A program made the translations under genes and the position numbers. From assembly GCF_008122265.1 (NCBI RefSeq), contig NZ_CP043042.1:1860001-1924000 (forward strand): a DNA stretch of 64,000 bases, read 5' to 3'. Origin of the DNA: Marinobacter fonticola (GTDB lineage Bacteria; Pseudomonadota; Gammaproteobacteria; Pseudomonadales; Oleiphilaceae). The notes below the pieces were generated by a model that ran no database searches, was not told the origin of the DNA, and saw only the letters and a list, made by a program, of their open reading frames with translations. Position 1 is the stretch's first letter; every line of letters starts with the position of its first letter. Shown here in pieces: positions 44,830 to 53,985 of this stretch.

Positions 44830-45254
44830 GAAATCCCCCAAAATAATAAGTTTTCTCATATTAAGCGTAACGCAGAGGCGAGTTATTGTATCCAGAATAT
44901 GGGTGTATTTTGGTTACCGACCGTTAATGGCTAGATGCTGATTTGTCGCTATTTTGGACATGTTTTTAAACGTTGCTGTATACTTGATGGCAGCTGTGGG
45001 CGCGCCACCTACTATCCCAATGTAGCATAATTTGGGAACGCTGCGCAGTTCTCCGATGGAGGGCTGGAGGCATCGAAACGGTCAAAATGAGGTTCGTCTA
45101 ACCAATTTTTTACAGGTATGTCAGGGTCGCTTACACATTAGAGCTTCTCTCACTTCGATCGTCATATTTCACATAGTTTAATATCGCTTTTTTGAAATAC
45201 GGCCCAATTCATGCATTAGCGGCAGTTCGTACATCATTAATGGGAGTTACGCTC
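44830..45254. other. 425-bp region between divergent lyase-like and PEP-CTERM genes
   Basis: No gene recognised. It should contain the promoters of both secreted-protein genes. The sequence is A+T-rich near 45150-45200. No convincing sigma54-type (GG...GC) site, which controls some PEP-CTERM genes elsewhere, was found. Confidence 0.35.
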
Positions 45255-45971
45255 ATGGAATCAAATGTGAACAAAGCAAAAAGCAGCTCGCGAACAGTGG
45301 CCGCAGCGATCTGCCTGGTGATGGCGGTGCTAGCCGCATCGTCGACGGCCAAAGCCTACTCTATTGTTATTGAGCCGGACCATTTCCATGAGGGAGTCGA
45401 TCTGTCGAATGTCTCCCCTTACGTTACTCTGCAGTATCTGGTCGGGGATTTGGGTACTGAATCAGTTAATGCCACCAAGCCTGAGTTTAACTTCGCCGCC
45501 CCTACAGGTGAATTAGTATTTGGCAACTTCGCGGCTGGCTGGATTCAGTGTGAGGGCCGCATCGAATGCATTTCCGGGTTTGGTATGACGTTTCATCAGC
45601 CCGTGGACTGGGTTTCTTTAAAGGGCATTAACGGCGTTTATGGATACACCGGTGAGGATCGGGAGTTTGGTGCGGATGCAGTTTGGTTCGCTTTCGACGC
45701 GAACGGAGATTATCTGGCTTTTGGGTCAGAAGGAGGAGGTCATGAAGACAACCGTGGTATACCGTTCGACATGAACTGGTCCATACCGGGCATGGCCTCC
45801 CTGGTTGTGGGGGGTGATACGATAAGCGCTTTTGAATTTGATGATCTGCGCTTCAAACTGAAGCTGGCAACTGTCCCTGAGCCTGGCGCCTTGGCTCTTT
45901 TAGGTATGGGCTTGGCTGGTCTGGTGGCCTTTGGGCGAGGAAAGCGGGACATGGCTCTATTTCCCGCTTAA
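45255..45971 (+). CDS. PEP-CTERM sorting domain protein
   Basis: A 238-residue exported protein, predicted substrate of the exosortase encoded at 58786. The signal peptide spans residues 1-35 (SSRTVAAAICLVMAVLAASS, cleavage near AKAYS). The body has two cysteines (GWIQCEGRIECISG) and repeated aromatic beta-strand-like segments. The C-terminus is the classic tripartite sorting signal: TVPEPGALALLGMGLAGL (PEP motif plus hydrophobic helix) then a basic cluster GRGKRD. ATG 45255 has GGGAG eight bases upstream; the longer frame from 45192 lacks such a site. It is the only clear PEP-CTERM gene in the window. The function of the mature part is unknown. Confidence 0.92.
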   Translation: MESNVNKAKSSSRTVAAAICLVMAVLAASSTAKAYSIVIEPDHFHEGVDLSNVSPYVTLQYLVGDLGTESVNATKPEFNFAAPTGELVFGNFAAGWIQCEGRIECISGFGMTFHQPVDWVSLKGINGVYGYTGEDREFGADAVWFAFDANGDYLAFGSEGGGHEDNRGIPFDMNWSIPGMASLVVGGDTISAFEFDDLRFKLKLATVPEPGALALLGMGLAGLVAFGRGKRDMALFPA

Positions 45972-46602
45972 TCGTTGTGTTGTGACACGCCAGAGGCTTC
46001 AGTAATCTTCCGTTAACTTCAGCCGCCGTCAGCAGCTCCCTAATCTGATACCATTGTCCTTAGGGCAGTTGCCGGTATCCCAGCTGAGCTTCACTTTGGT
46101 CGTTAAAGCGAATGAGGGTAGCGGCGACGGCCTTCATTCCTCTACCCGGTCACGCCAAAGTGCTGCGGTTGTTATCTGAATTCAGGGTAAAGGAGGCCAT
46201 TATCTTCTCCAACTTTGCTTTCAAGGAATCAGCTTGTCCATTCGCTCCAAGAAGATCAGTGGCGAGTCTTGAGCTTCATTGAGTGATACCCGGAGCGGGG
46301 GGGGGGGGGCTGATCCATAGTGGCAGCGAATTTCATTCGGTTGGTGATTGCCGTATTGTCGCCGATTCTGGGATTCTATTCAGAGTATCTCTAGTTATTT
46401 AGGGAGGGAGGTATCTAGTTAAATAGCGTAAGCAGGTGGAATCGATGTCATAAAAAAACCGTAGCTCGTTGCTGGCTTTTGGAAAGGGTTAACTTTTATA
46501 ATGAAGTATAAATTTAGTATATTGAGTTCCGCTTTCGCCCCTTATCTGTGTCAGGCGTTCTCCACAATATTTTAAGTATTATCTTGTTTAGGTGACACGA
46601 TT
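45972..46602. other. 631-bp region without an intact gene
   Basis: No intact gene. On the minus strand a short frame at about 45975-46140 has coding-like text (MKAVAATLIRFNDQSEAQLG, stop, GQWYQIRELLTAAEVNGR), suggesting a broken gene. A run of 13 G lies at 46297-46309. The last 150 bp are A+T-rich and probably hold the promoter for the glycosyltransferase genes that follow. Confidence 0.45.
46297..46309. repeat. homopolymer run of 13 G
   Basis: Thirteen consecutive G follow GGAGC and precede CTGATCC. Such tracts slip easily during replication and during sequencing. It lies about 290 bp before the next gene, outside any intact reading frame. Confidence 0.9.
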
Positions 46603-47523
46603 ATGCCTTTTTTTTCGGTCGTTATTCCCTGCTTTAATCGCGCCGACATGGTCTGTGACGCTATCGATAGTGTTCTGCTTCAGACTATTAATGATTATGA
46701 AATAATTGTTGTTGACGATGGTTCGTCAGATAATACTATAGAAGTTCTCTCTAAGTATAAGGATTTTATAAAGTTAGAGCGTCAGCCTAACTCGGGTGTT
46801 GCAGCTGCGAGAAATAGGGGGCTTTCGGCGGCCATTGGGCGTTATGTATGCTATCTGGATAGTGATGATATATGGGCTGAAAACAAACTTGAAGTATATA
46901 AAGCAGCCATTGAAGATAATAGCGATCCGGATTTTCTATTTTCTGATTTTAGTAAGCATGATGTGTCGCTTCCAAAGCGGTATGACGTGTCAAATACGGA
47001 CATGTTTTCATACATCTATAAGTTTTCACAAAAAACTTCTGGTGAGTATTATAAGCTACAGAATACAAGTCTTCTAGAATTGCTACTAAGCGGTTATCCT
47101 CTTTACCCCTCAACGTTTTCAGTAAAGCGAGAGGTTCACGATAACTTTCGCTGGGATCCGGGAATTTTAAAGTCCGAAGATTTTAACTTTGTACTGAGGG
47201 TGTCGACCAGGCATGATTTTATTTACATCGATAGAGATTTAGCGACTGTGCGGGTTCACCAATCGAATAAATCCGCTGACTTCTTGATGAAGGATCGGAC
47301 GAACCATGCAAGCATGCGACTGTATCGCGATTTATATGCAAAAGGCGCCAATAAACTTCTTTGTAATTATTATATTTCACGTCGCCAGTTTCTGGACGGA
47401 AGAACGTATATCTCAAAAGGGTTGTTTCGTAAGGGTATAATATTGATTGTTAGTTCACTAGGTTACAGAGAAAATTGGAGCCGGTTGGCAGGAAAGATTT
47501 GGGGTAAAATAAATGGACGCTAA
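46603..47523 (+). CDS. glycosyltransferase family 2
   Basis: A 306-residue GT-A enzyme: FSVVIPCFNRADMVCDAIDS, YEIIVVDDGSSDNTIEVLS, SGVAAARNRGLSAAIGRYVC and the metal-binding YLDSDDIWAENKLE (DxD type). The C-terminal part (about 200-306) has no membrane segment. AGGTGA precedes ATG 46603. Its 3' end overlaps the next gene by 11 bp in another frame. It belongs to the A+T-rich, exchangeable middle of the locus; the sugar specificity is unknown. Confidence 0.92.
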   Translation: MPFFSVVIPCFNRADMVCDAIDSVLLQTINDYEIIVVDDGSSDNTIEVLSKYKDFIKLERQPNSGVAAARNRGLSAAIGRYVCYLDSDDIWAENKLEVYKAAIEDNSDPDFLFSDFSKHDVSLPKRYDVSNTDMFSYIYKFSQKTSGEYYKLQNTSLLELLLSGYPLYPSTFSVKREVHDNFRWDPGILKSEDFNFVLRVSTRHDFIYIDRDLATVRVHQSNKSADFLMKDRTNHASMRLYRDLYAKGANKLLCNYYISRRQFLDGRTYISKGLFRKGIILIVSSLGYRENWSRLAGKIWGKINGR

Positions 47524-48649
47524 GCAGGTATCGAAAAAAGGAATTTTGGCTGTTGGAAATTTTGATTCGAATGAGGGATATGCTTGGCGTCTAATGGAGC
47601 GATTCTGGTGCGAATTATCCTTGCTTGGAGCGGACCAGGGATACCAAACCTATGTTTGTTTTCCGACAGTAACGGTTGTCCCTCAATGCCTGACTGATGC
47701 GTCCTGCCGAGTTGATAAAGTCGATTTTACGGTTTCTGGTCTAAGCGCTCTGTTTAAGCAAGTTAGATATATTATAAAAAATTCTATCCATGTTATGTAT
47801 TTAACTGATCTTAAAACTTATTCGTGGCGTTATCTTCTATTTCGTCTCGCCGGCGTAAAAACAATTGTAGTGCACGATCACACGCCAGGTATGCGCAGCA
47901 TTCCTAGCGGGCTTAAGGGGTTTTTGAAACGGTTTTTAAATCAAATGCCTTTTCTGTCGTGTACAGCTGCATTAGCGGTCAGCCCGTACGTCGCTGATCG
48001 CCTTGTGAGCGTCAATGGGTTGCCGAGCAGCAAAGTCTTTTGTGTTACAAATGGAATCGATATTGGTGAGGCGCTTAGCCCCGTACATAAGTCGGAAACG
48101 TCGGCGTTGGTTCGTGTAGTGACGGTTGGAAGAGTCTGTTTTTATAAAGGGATTGACTTCGCAATTGATGTTATCAATGTCCTTGTGAAGGATTATTCAC
48201 TTAACAATTTCGAGTATCTCGTTATTGGCGATGGCCCCGATATTGATGACTTTAAACATAGGGTTCGGCAATTGAATCTTGGAGAGCGGGTACATTTTAT
48301 TGGCAACGTTGCCAACGTACCTGAGCGCCTTCTCAGTTGTGATATCGCTTTCCACCCGTCTAGAGGGGAGGCTATGTCGCTTGCAATACTTGAATATATG
48401 CGCGCAGGGCTTGCAGTTGTCGCTTCTGATAACCCTTCCGTCAGCTCAGCGCTTGAGCATGATGAATACGCCGTCATTTACCGACAAGAAGATGTTCAAA
48501 GCGCTGCGCTTACTCTCAAGCAGCTTATTGAAGAGCCCGAAACACGCTTTAGATTAGGTGCAGGCGCCCAACGAGAGGTCGCTGAAAATTTCTCTAGTGA
48601 TGTGATGTTAAGGAAGTTTAGGGACGTGATGAAGAGGTTTGTCGGCTAG
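47513..48649 (+). CDS. glycosyltransferase family 4
   Basis: A 378-residue GT-B protein: KGILAVGNFDSNEGYAWRLM at the start, AVSPYVADRLVSVNGLPSSK and VTNGIDIGEAL at the domain junction, TVGRVCFYKGIDFAIDVI, LVIGDGPDIDDFKHRV, VHFIGNVANVPERLLSCDIA and the donor motif RGEAMSLAILEYMRAGLAVV. It starts within the previous gene after a GGGGT, so the pair is translated together. Acceptor and donor cannot be deduced. Confidence 0.9.
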   Translation: MDAKQVSKKGILAVGNFDSNEGYAWRLMERFWCELSLLGADQGYQTYVCFPTVTVVPQCLTDASCRVDKVDFTVSGLSALFKQVRYIIKNSIHVMYLTDLKTYSWRYLLFRLAGVKTIVVHDHTPGMRSIPSGLKGFLKRFLNQMPFLSCTAALAVSPYVADRLVSVNGLPSSKVFCVTNGIDIGEALSPVHKSETSALVRVVTVGRVCFYKGIDFAIDVINVLVKDYSLNNFEYLVIGDGPDIDDFKHRVRQLNLGERVHFIGNVANVPERLLSCDIAFHPSRGEAMSLAILEYMRAGLAVVASDNPSVSSALEHDEYAVIYRQEDVQSAALTLKQLIEEPETRFRLGAGAQREVAENFSSDVMLRKFRDVMKRFVG

Positions 48650-49007
48650 CCTAATAAATATTTAGTTGTTATTAATGCTCATTTTTCCGATGCTCGTTCA
48701 AGTTAGGTTGTGGTTCTAGTCATAGAATTTTCGTCATGGGCATCCATAAAGATAGAGTCAAAAATTTGGGACTGTTGTCGAGGGAGGCCTCAGTTGTTTG
48801 GGAGGCCCACCATGAGAAGTAGAGGTGATTCGTGTCAGTTCACAAATGTTGGTCCAGGCGATGCTGAGTTGCTTTCCAGATGGCTTCAGCTGCCCTGTTA
48901 GATGGATGTTGGGATAGATTCTTATAAGCATTACGGCAATCGTTGACATTTAACGTTCATAAACAAGCGATATAGTTGTTGCTCACTTTCATATTAACGG
49001 GGTTGAT
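48650..49007. other. 358-bp gap between two glycosyltransferase genes
   Basis: No intact gene. A short coding-like stretch at about 48737-48823 (MGIHKDRVKNLGLLSREASV, then VWEAHHEK and a stop) lacks a ribosome site and may be a relic. A promoter for the following gene may lie in the A+T-rich last 100 bp. Confidence 0.4.
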
Positions 49008-50069
49008 ATGGACACAAGCAATGCTAAGAATCGAAAGTACGTATTTCTTTATCCTGATATAGCTACACCCACAATAGCTGAAATAGAAGCGGGGAGGGCG
49101 CCTAGGGAACGCCTAACCGGTTTTTATCAACTTCTCAGGAGGGGGTGGGATGTCAACATTTCCGACAAGAGATGGCAGGGCAAGTTTGCTAGTATACGAA
49201 AAAAGCTGAAGCGTTTTGTCTTTATACCTAGCTTCGGAATGGTCAGGGACTGTCTTCCTGCGGATGTCATTGTTGTCAAAGATGACTTTAGCCTGGGGTT
49301 AACTCTACTGGCGAAGCTGCTGGGTAAAAAGATTGTCTACCTTGATTCGATGTTTAAGTTTCCTAAAAACCGGATTCGGGATTGGCTGGTCAAACTCAAC
49401 TTGCTTCTTGCGAATCAAGTTATTTGTTTTTCGCAGTCTCAGGCTGATCTCTGGGCTAGCCACTACAGTATATCTAGGGCTCGTTTTCATGCCCTGTCTT
49501 ATGGTATGGATTTAGATTTCTATAGCACTGGGAAGATGCGGCAGAAAGCCTCTCCGCCGCAAGTGCTATCAATTGGACGAGATGTTGGCCGGGATTTTAG
49601 TGTGCTTACCCGAGCGGTTGCGGATCTGAATGTGTCGCTTAATCTGATTACGCTTCCTTATCTACTGCCGGCGCAGTCGGATTTATCTGCCAATACGCAT
49701 GTCCACGAAAGAGTGAGTTACGATACGTTGATGTCGTTGTACAGCCAGGCGTCCATTGCTGTGGTGCCGCTTAAGTCGGAGCTCTCATACCCCTCCGGCA
49801 TTCGTGCCGTTATGGAAGCTGTTTTGCTTGGCGTTCCCGTTATTAGTACGTATACCCCCGTCCTTGAGGAATATTTTTCGCCTGACGAGGAAATGCTTTA
49901 CATACCGCCAGGCGATGTAGACAGGATGAGGTCGGAAATCGAAAGACTCGCGAAGGACGACGCGCTGGCTGAACGGCTTTCAACAGCGGCACTTGAAAAG
50001 ATTCGCTCTAGGTTTTCGGTGGATATTTACGGGGATCAACTGGAAGAGGTTCTTGAGAAATTATTCTAG
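49008..50069 (+). CDS. glycosyltransferase (GT-B, family 4-like)
   Basis: A 353-residue protein. The N-terminal half is divergent (KYVFLYPDIATPTIAEIEAG, KKIVYLDSMFKFPKNRIRDW, QVICFSQSQADLWASHY). The C-terminal half keeps the GT-B donor domain: VLSIGRDVGRDFSVLTRAV, LMSLYSQASIAVVPLKSELS and GIRAVMEAVLLGVPVIST, followed by the Glu-containing EEYFSPDEEMLYIPPGD. ATG 49008 is preceded by a GGGG site. It is probably cytoplasmic and acts on the lipid-linked repeat unit. Confidence 0.8.
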   Translation: MDTSNAKNRKYVFLYPDIATPTIAEIEAGRAPRERLTGFYQLLRRGWDVNISDKRWQGKFASIRKKLKRFVFIPSFGMVRDCLPADVIVVKDDFSLGLTLLAKLLGKKIVYLDSMFKFPKNRIRDWLVKLNLLLANQVICFSQSQADLWASHYSISRARFHALSYGMDLDFYSTGKMRQKASPPQVLSIGRDVGRDFSVLTRAVADLNVSLNLITLPYLLPAQSDLSANTHVHERVSYDTLMSLYSQASIAVVPLKSELSYPSGIRAVMEAVLLGVPVISTYTPVLEEYFSPDEEMLYIPPGDVDRMRSEIERLAKDDALAERLSTAALEKIRSRFSVDIYGDQLEEVLEKLF

Positions 50070-50232
50070 TTGCCTAGTTTGACCAAGAGAGGTTTGGGTT
50101 ACCTAATCTCTCGTCAGCTGACATTTTATGCGAATGCTTTATACCGAAGAGTCGACGGTTCCAGGCAACTTGGGACTGCCGCGCGCTAAAGCGTCGTTAA
50201 TTCATTCATCGAAAGTGGTTTGGAGTTTTGGC

Positions 50233-51051
50233 GTGTCATCACTGGTTACCTTTGTTATACCGTTGCGATCGCCTCAGTCCTCGAAAAATTGGGAGGATGT
50301 CCTTGATCGGCTCGATGAAACCGCTCGGTCCATCGAAAATATGCATAGAGAATGTAGCGATGTTCGGGCGATTCTAGTTGCCACGGACGATGCTGTGTTG
50401 CGGGCGTTACCTATTTGCTTTGAGGTCGTTCGGACGGATCTACCACCGCCGTCCGTCTCGGTTTTCCATGGCGACTGTGATGAGCGTGTTCGAGTTGACG
50501 CTGTACGATGGGATAAAGGCTATAAAGTGGCACTAGGAATGATTCGTGCACGGGAAGCGGGTAGTAAATTCGTAATGTGCGTTGATGCGGATGATCTTCT
50601 CTCAAAACAAATACCCGCCCTTGTTCGACAAAATGCCAATGCGTTCGGTTGGTATATCTCCAAGGGCTGGATACTGCCTCTAAAGTCGAAGTGGGGAATT
50701 CTGCTACAGGATTTTCATAATTGGTGTGGGACTCATGCGATTGTCAGGACAGATCTGTTGCCTTTAGCTGATCATGTCGATGATATCGAACCCGAGCTGG
50801 TTAAGCGCTTATTTGGACATCATCGTGATTTAATTCCTTATCTTGAAAATAAAGAGACCCCGCTTACTCCCATTAATTTCTACGCGGCCGTTTACTGTGT
50901 TGATAACCCCGGTAGCAATTATGGAAGGGGCAGCCTAAGAGCCACCTTTTTCCAGCCTCGGAAATTATTCAGTGAGCCCCGCAGCTTTATGAAATGGCTA
51001 CTAAGATTACGATACTTTGGTAGAAAAGAGCGTGCAATGTTTCTTGGTTAA
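50233..51051 (+). CDS. glycosyltransferase family 2-like protein
   Basis: 272 residues from GTG 50233, which has GGAG seven bases upstream and starts VSSLVTFVIPLRSPQ, the usual opening of GT2 proteins. A longer frame from ATG 50128 lacks a ribosome site and adds 35 residues without family features. The metal-binding motif is in KFVMCVDADDLLSKQI; other parts are NCGTH-like (FHNWCGTHAIVRTDLLPLAD) and HHRDLIPYLENKETPL. Gene order places it between a GT4 gene and the TupA-like ATP-grasp gene. Confidence 0.72.
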   Translation: MSSLVTFVIPLRSPQSSKNWEDVLDRLDETARSIENMHRECSDVRAILVATDDAVLRALPICFEVVRTDLPPPSVSVFHGDCDERVRVDAVRWDKGYKVALGMIRAREAGSKFVMCVDADDLLSKQIPALVRQNANAFGWYISKGWILPLKSKWGILLQDFHNWCGTHAIVRTDLLPLADHVDDIEPELVKRLFGHHRDLIPYLENKETPLTPINFYAAVYCVDNPGSNYGRGSLRATFFQPRKLFSEPRSFMKWLLRLRYFGRKERAMFLG

Positions 51052-51138
51052 ATATATTCTCTGGTTTTTTAGCCGTTACTGTAACGTCAGGTACGCGATG
51101 TATCAGTGCATGACACGCTCTAATTTATTGGACATAGT

Positions 51139-52077
51139 ATGAAAGAAAGTATACAGCCATCAGGTTTTCTAGCTCACAGTAAAAAAGTTGCTAGGTCCCT
51201 GCTGGACAATGAGCTATTCATTTTTCGTGACTATAAAAGTATCTTTGGGAAGGAAATAAATTTTCTTGCTCCGCAAACATTTAATGAAAAAATACAGATC
51301 CAGAAGCTCTACAATAAATCGCCAAAGATGTCAGCTTTGGTTGACAAATACAAAGCTAGGACGTTTATTGAACAAAAAGGTTATGGTTGCATATTAAATA
51401 AGTTGCTAGCGGTCTATCGCGATCCCGAAGAGATCGATTTCGATGAACTGCCGGAACAATTTGTTATGAAGTGTAATCATTCATGGGCAACAAATATTGT
51501 TTGTACGGATAAAAAGATGCTTGATTTTGATGAGACAAGGGCGTTGCTAAAGTCCTGGCTTGAAATAAATCATTATTATAAGCATAGAGAATGGGCCTAT
51601 AAAAATATTGAGCCGAGGATAATTGTTGAAGAGTATTTGTCGGGAGAGCTCAAGGACTATAAGTTTTTCTGCTTTGGTGGTGAGCCTGCTTATATTGAAG
51701 TCGATACAGAGCGGACATCAACGCGAACGTTGGATTTCTATGATCTTGAGTGGCGCCATATACCGTGCCGGAAAGGCAACAAACCTAACGCCAGCCGTCC
51801 GGAGACCCGTCCACATAACCTTGAGGAAATGTTGGAAATAGCCAGAGAGCTATCTTCTGAGTTCAATTTCTGCCGGATTGACTTTCTTGTTAACGAGACA
51901 GGGTTCTACTTTGGCGAAGTAACGTTCTACCCTGGCGGCGGATTCTCCGGTTTTGAGCCCAATAGTTATGATCATGAGTTCGGCAGGCGGTTTGACGTCA
52001 GTGCCCTGGATATTCCATTTTCTTCCAGATGCAAAATAGGTGTTATTAAATTTCTGAGTAAGATGGGTCGGGTCTAG
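51139..52077 (+). CDS. TupA-like ATP-grasp protein
   Basis: A 312-residue protein matching the ATPgrasp_TupA family: INFLAPQTFNEKIQIQKLYN, LVDKYKARTFIEQKGYG, ELPEQFVMKCNHSWATN, RIIVEEYLSGELKDYKFFCF, FNFCRIDFLVNETGFYFGEV and TFYPGGGFSGFEP. TupA in Bacillus makes teichuronopeptide (polyglutamate-glucuronate). In Gram-negative exopolysaccharide loci relatives probably attach amino acids to uronic acids. With the ATP-grasp gene at 35292, the locus has two unrelated ATP-grasp ligases, hinting at an amidated polymer. It is convergent with the ABC transporter gene. Confidence 0.88.
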   Translation: MKESIQPSGFLAHSKKVARSLLDNELFIFRDYKSIFGKEINFLAPQTFNEKIQIQKLYNKSPKMSALVDKYKARTFIEQKGYGCILNKLLAVYRDPEEIDFDELPEQFVMKCNHSWATNIVCTDKKMLDFDETRALLKSWLEINHYYKHREWAYKNIEPRIIVEEYLSGELKDYKFFCFGGEPAYIEVDTERTSTRTLDFYDLEWRHIPCRKGNKPNASRPETRPHNLEEMLEIARELSSEFNFCRIDFLVNETGFYFGEVTFYPGGGFSGFEPNSYDHEFGRRFDVSALDIPFSSRCKIGVIKFLSKMGRV

Positions 52078-52105
52078 CTGGCGATACCTCCGAATATCGC
52101 CAGCT
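52076..52105. terminator. perfect 11-bp stem-loop between convergent genes
   Basis: AGCTGGCGATA and TATCGCCAGCT flank an eight-base loop, beginning within the stop codon of the TupA-like gene. It lies between convergent genes and could stop transcripts from either side, but has no strong T-run. Confidence 0.6.
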
Positions 52106-52121
52106 GAAACTGCAAGCTTCT

Positions 52122-53936
52122 TCAAACGGATTGGTTTTCGTTTTCAAGGCTTCCTGACATCATTGAGCCAAACGAAGCATCCATTTCCTGTAAATCATCA
52201 AAGGAACCTACGTTTTTTATTTGCCCTTTCTCTAGCAGAATAATTTCATCGGATGCGCGTATTGCCGCAGGCCGATGTGATATCAGCAGTATAATAAGAT
52301 CCTGTTTGAGTGTATTCAGGGTGTTCATCAGTTTCAGTTCAGACTCAATATCCAAAGCGCTAGTAGGCTCATCCAAGACGAGTAGATCGGCTTGCTTATA
52401 AAGCGCTCGTGCTATGCCAATGCGTTGACGCTGCCCGCCACTCAAGAGCTTGCCATCCTGTCCGAGGTTGGAGTCGAGCCCTTTAGGCAGGGTTTCCACG
52501 AACTCCAATGCGTTTGCCATGCAAAGAGCTTGCTTTACCCGCTCGATATCGACCTCTTCCTCGGGCAGCCCAAAGGCCACATTTCTGGTAACGGTATCTT
52601 CCAGAATAAAAATATTTTGGGCGACATAGCCCAATTTTTTCCGGAATTTAGCTAAGTTTGATTTCTCGAGCTTGCTGTTATTGACCAGGACTTCACCGGA
52701 ATCTAGGTTCAGCAAACCCAGGATAATGTCGGCTAGAGTAGACTTACCTGAGCCGGAGTGCCCCACCAGTGAATAAATTTGTCCCCGCTGGAGCTTTAGC
52801 GAAACGTCGCTTACGGCCGTGTGGTCTGCCTTGGGGTAAGTAAATTGAGCGTCTTTTAGCTCGACGGTTTCAATATCGATCGATTTGTCATATTCAGTGG
52901 CGGATGTATCTTCCTCAACCGCTTGGACCTGCTTCCTTATTATCCCGGCAACTGATCCGTGGCCACTTAGGCTTGAGATGGATTTATAAATCTGTTGCAT
53001 TGTGGGCAGTAGTTTGTAACCCGCTAGAGCATAGATGCTGAGTATGGGGACAACAGAATTTATATTATCTCGTGTTATCAGGAGTGTAAGTGCCAAGACA
53101 AGGATGGCGCCAAAGGAAATGGATTCGATAATGAATTTTGGGACATCGCCAGATAACGATATGAAAGCTTGAGAGTTGAGTCCCTTGATATTTATTTTGT
53201 TAAACTCCGATGTGTACTTTGGTTCCATTGAGTCGAGTTTAACATCCTTTATCCCGATGAAGGACTCGGATAGTATTGACTGAATTTTATGACTACGCTC
53301 GTATACAATTTCCCCATGGTGTTTTAGCTTTTTCCTGAGATAGATATAGGTAGCCAGATAAGAACCGCCTATCAATAGCGCAGATATGATTGCCAAAATG
53401 GGGTCGAGTATCAGTAAGCCAACCAGTATAAGACCGGCAACGAATAGTTGACTGGTCATAAGTAGAAAAGGCTGGAATAGCATGTAGACAAAGCGTGGAA
53501 TTTGTTGCGATACAATGGCAATTTTTTTGTTGTAATTCTGGGTTTTGTGGAATAGATAATCCTGATGTAAAAAATTTCGATAGACCGTCTGTTGCAGGCT
53601 GCTCCCTAGAGACACGGAAAATTTATAGGTAAACCAAATGGTCAGACCCGCAACAGTGTTCGAAATCAGGATCATGATTAGTGACCCCAATGCAGCAGCT
53701 ATAATGAATTGGAGATTGGTCGAGAATCCCAGCAGCTCATAAAAGTAGGAAAGAACAGAGTTCTCATGGATGATTGCAGGATTTGATAGTATGGAAATGA
53801 ACGGCCCAATACTCGCAATACCTACCACTTGAAAGAAAGCGGAAAACAGGAAAAAAAACTGTAAAGCGTAATATTTTTTTCGAGTTCTTCCGTCGAGAGT
53901 GCCGAGAATATTCTTAATAACGTTCAGGATATACAT
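52122..53936 (-). CDS. ABC transporter, fused permease and ATPase (PglK/MsbA-like flippase candidate)
   Basis: A 604-residue half-transporter. Six membrane segments occupy about residues 20-320; the nucleotide-binding domain runs from about 350 to the end. The ATPase is complete: Walker A GHSGSGKST, Q-loop YVAQNIFIL, signature LSGGQRQRIG, Walker B LLVLDEPTSALD and H-loop LLISHRPAA. The layout resembles PglK and MsbA, which flip lipid-linked saccharides. No Wzx-type flippase gene is in the window, so this protein is the best candidate for moving the lipid-linked repeat unit. It is the last gene of a minus-strand unit with the glycosyltransferase and deacetylase genes upstream of it. Confidence 0.92.
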   Translation of the reverse strand: MYILNVIKNILGTLDGRTRKKYYALQFFFLFSAFFQVVGIASIGPFISILSNPAIIHENSVLSYFYELLGFSTNLQFIIAAALGSLIMILISNTVAGLTIWFTYKFSVSLGSSLQQTVYRNFLHQDYLFHKTQNYNKKIAIVSQQIPRFVYMLFQPFLLMTSQLFVAGLILVGLLILDPILAIISALLIGGSYLATYIYLRKKLKHHGEIVYERSHKIQSILSESFIGIKDVKLDSMEPKYTSEFNKINIKGLNSQAFISLSGDVPKFIIESISFGAILVLALTLLITRDNINSVVPILSIYALAGYKLLPTMQQIYKSISSLSGHGSVAGIIRKQVQAVEEDTSATEYDKSIDIETVELKDAQFTYPKADHTAVSDVSLKLQRGQIYSLVGHSGSGKSTLADIILGLLNLDSGEVLVNNSKLEKSNLAKFRKKLGYVAQNIFILEDTVTRNVAFGLPEEEVDIERVKQALCMANALEFVETLPKGLDSNLGQDGKLLSGGQRQRIGIARALYKQADLLVLDEPTSALDIESELKLMNTLNTLKQDLIILLISHRPAAIRASDEIILLEKGQIKNVGSFDDLQEMDASFGSMMSGSLENENQSV

Positions 53937-53985
53937 AAAGTTTTATAACTGCTCGGTTTAAATTGATTTGGCTAAAGGGGAAGTA

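Noticed and set aside
48737..48823. 28-codon open frame between glycosyltransferase genes
   Set aside because: No ribosome site and no recognisable family; mentioned only as a possible relic in the gap entry.
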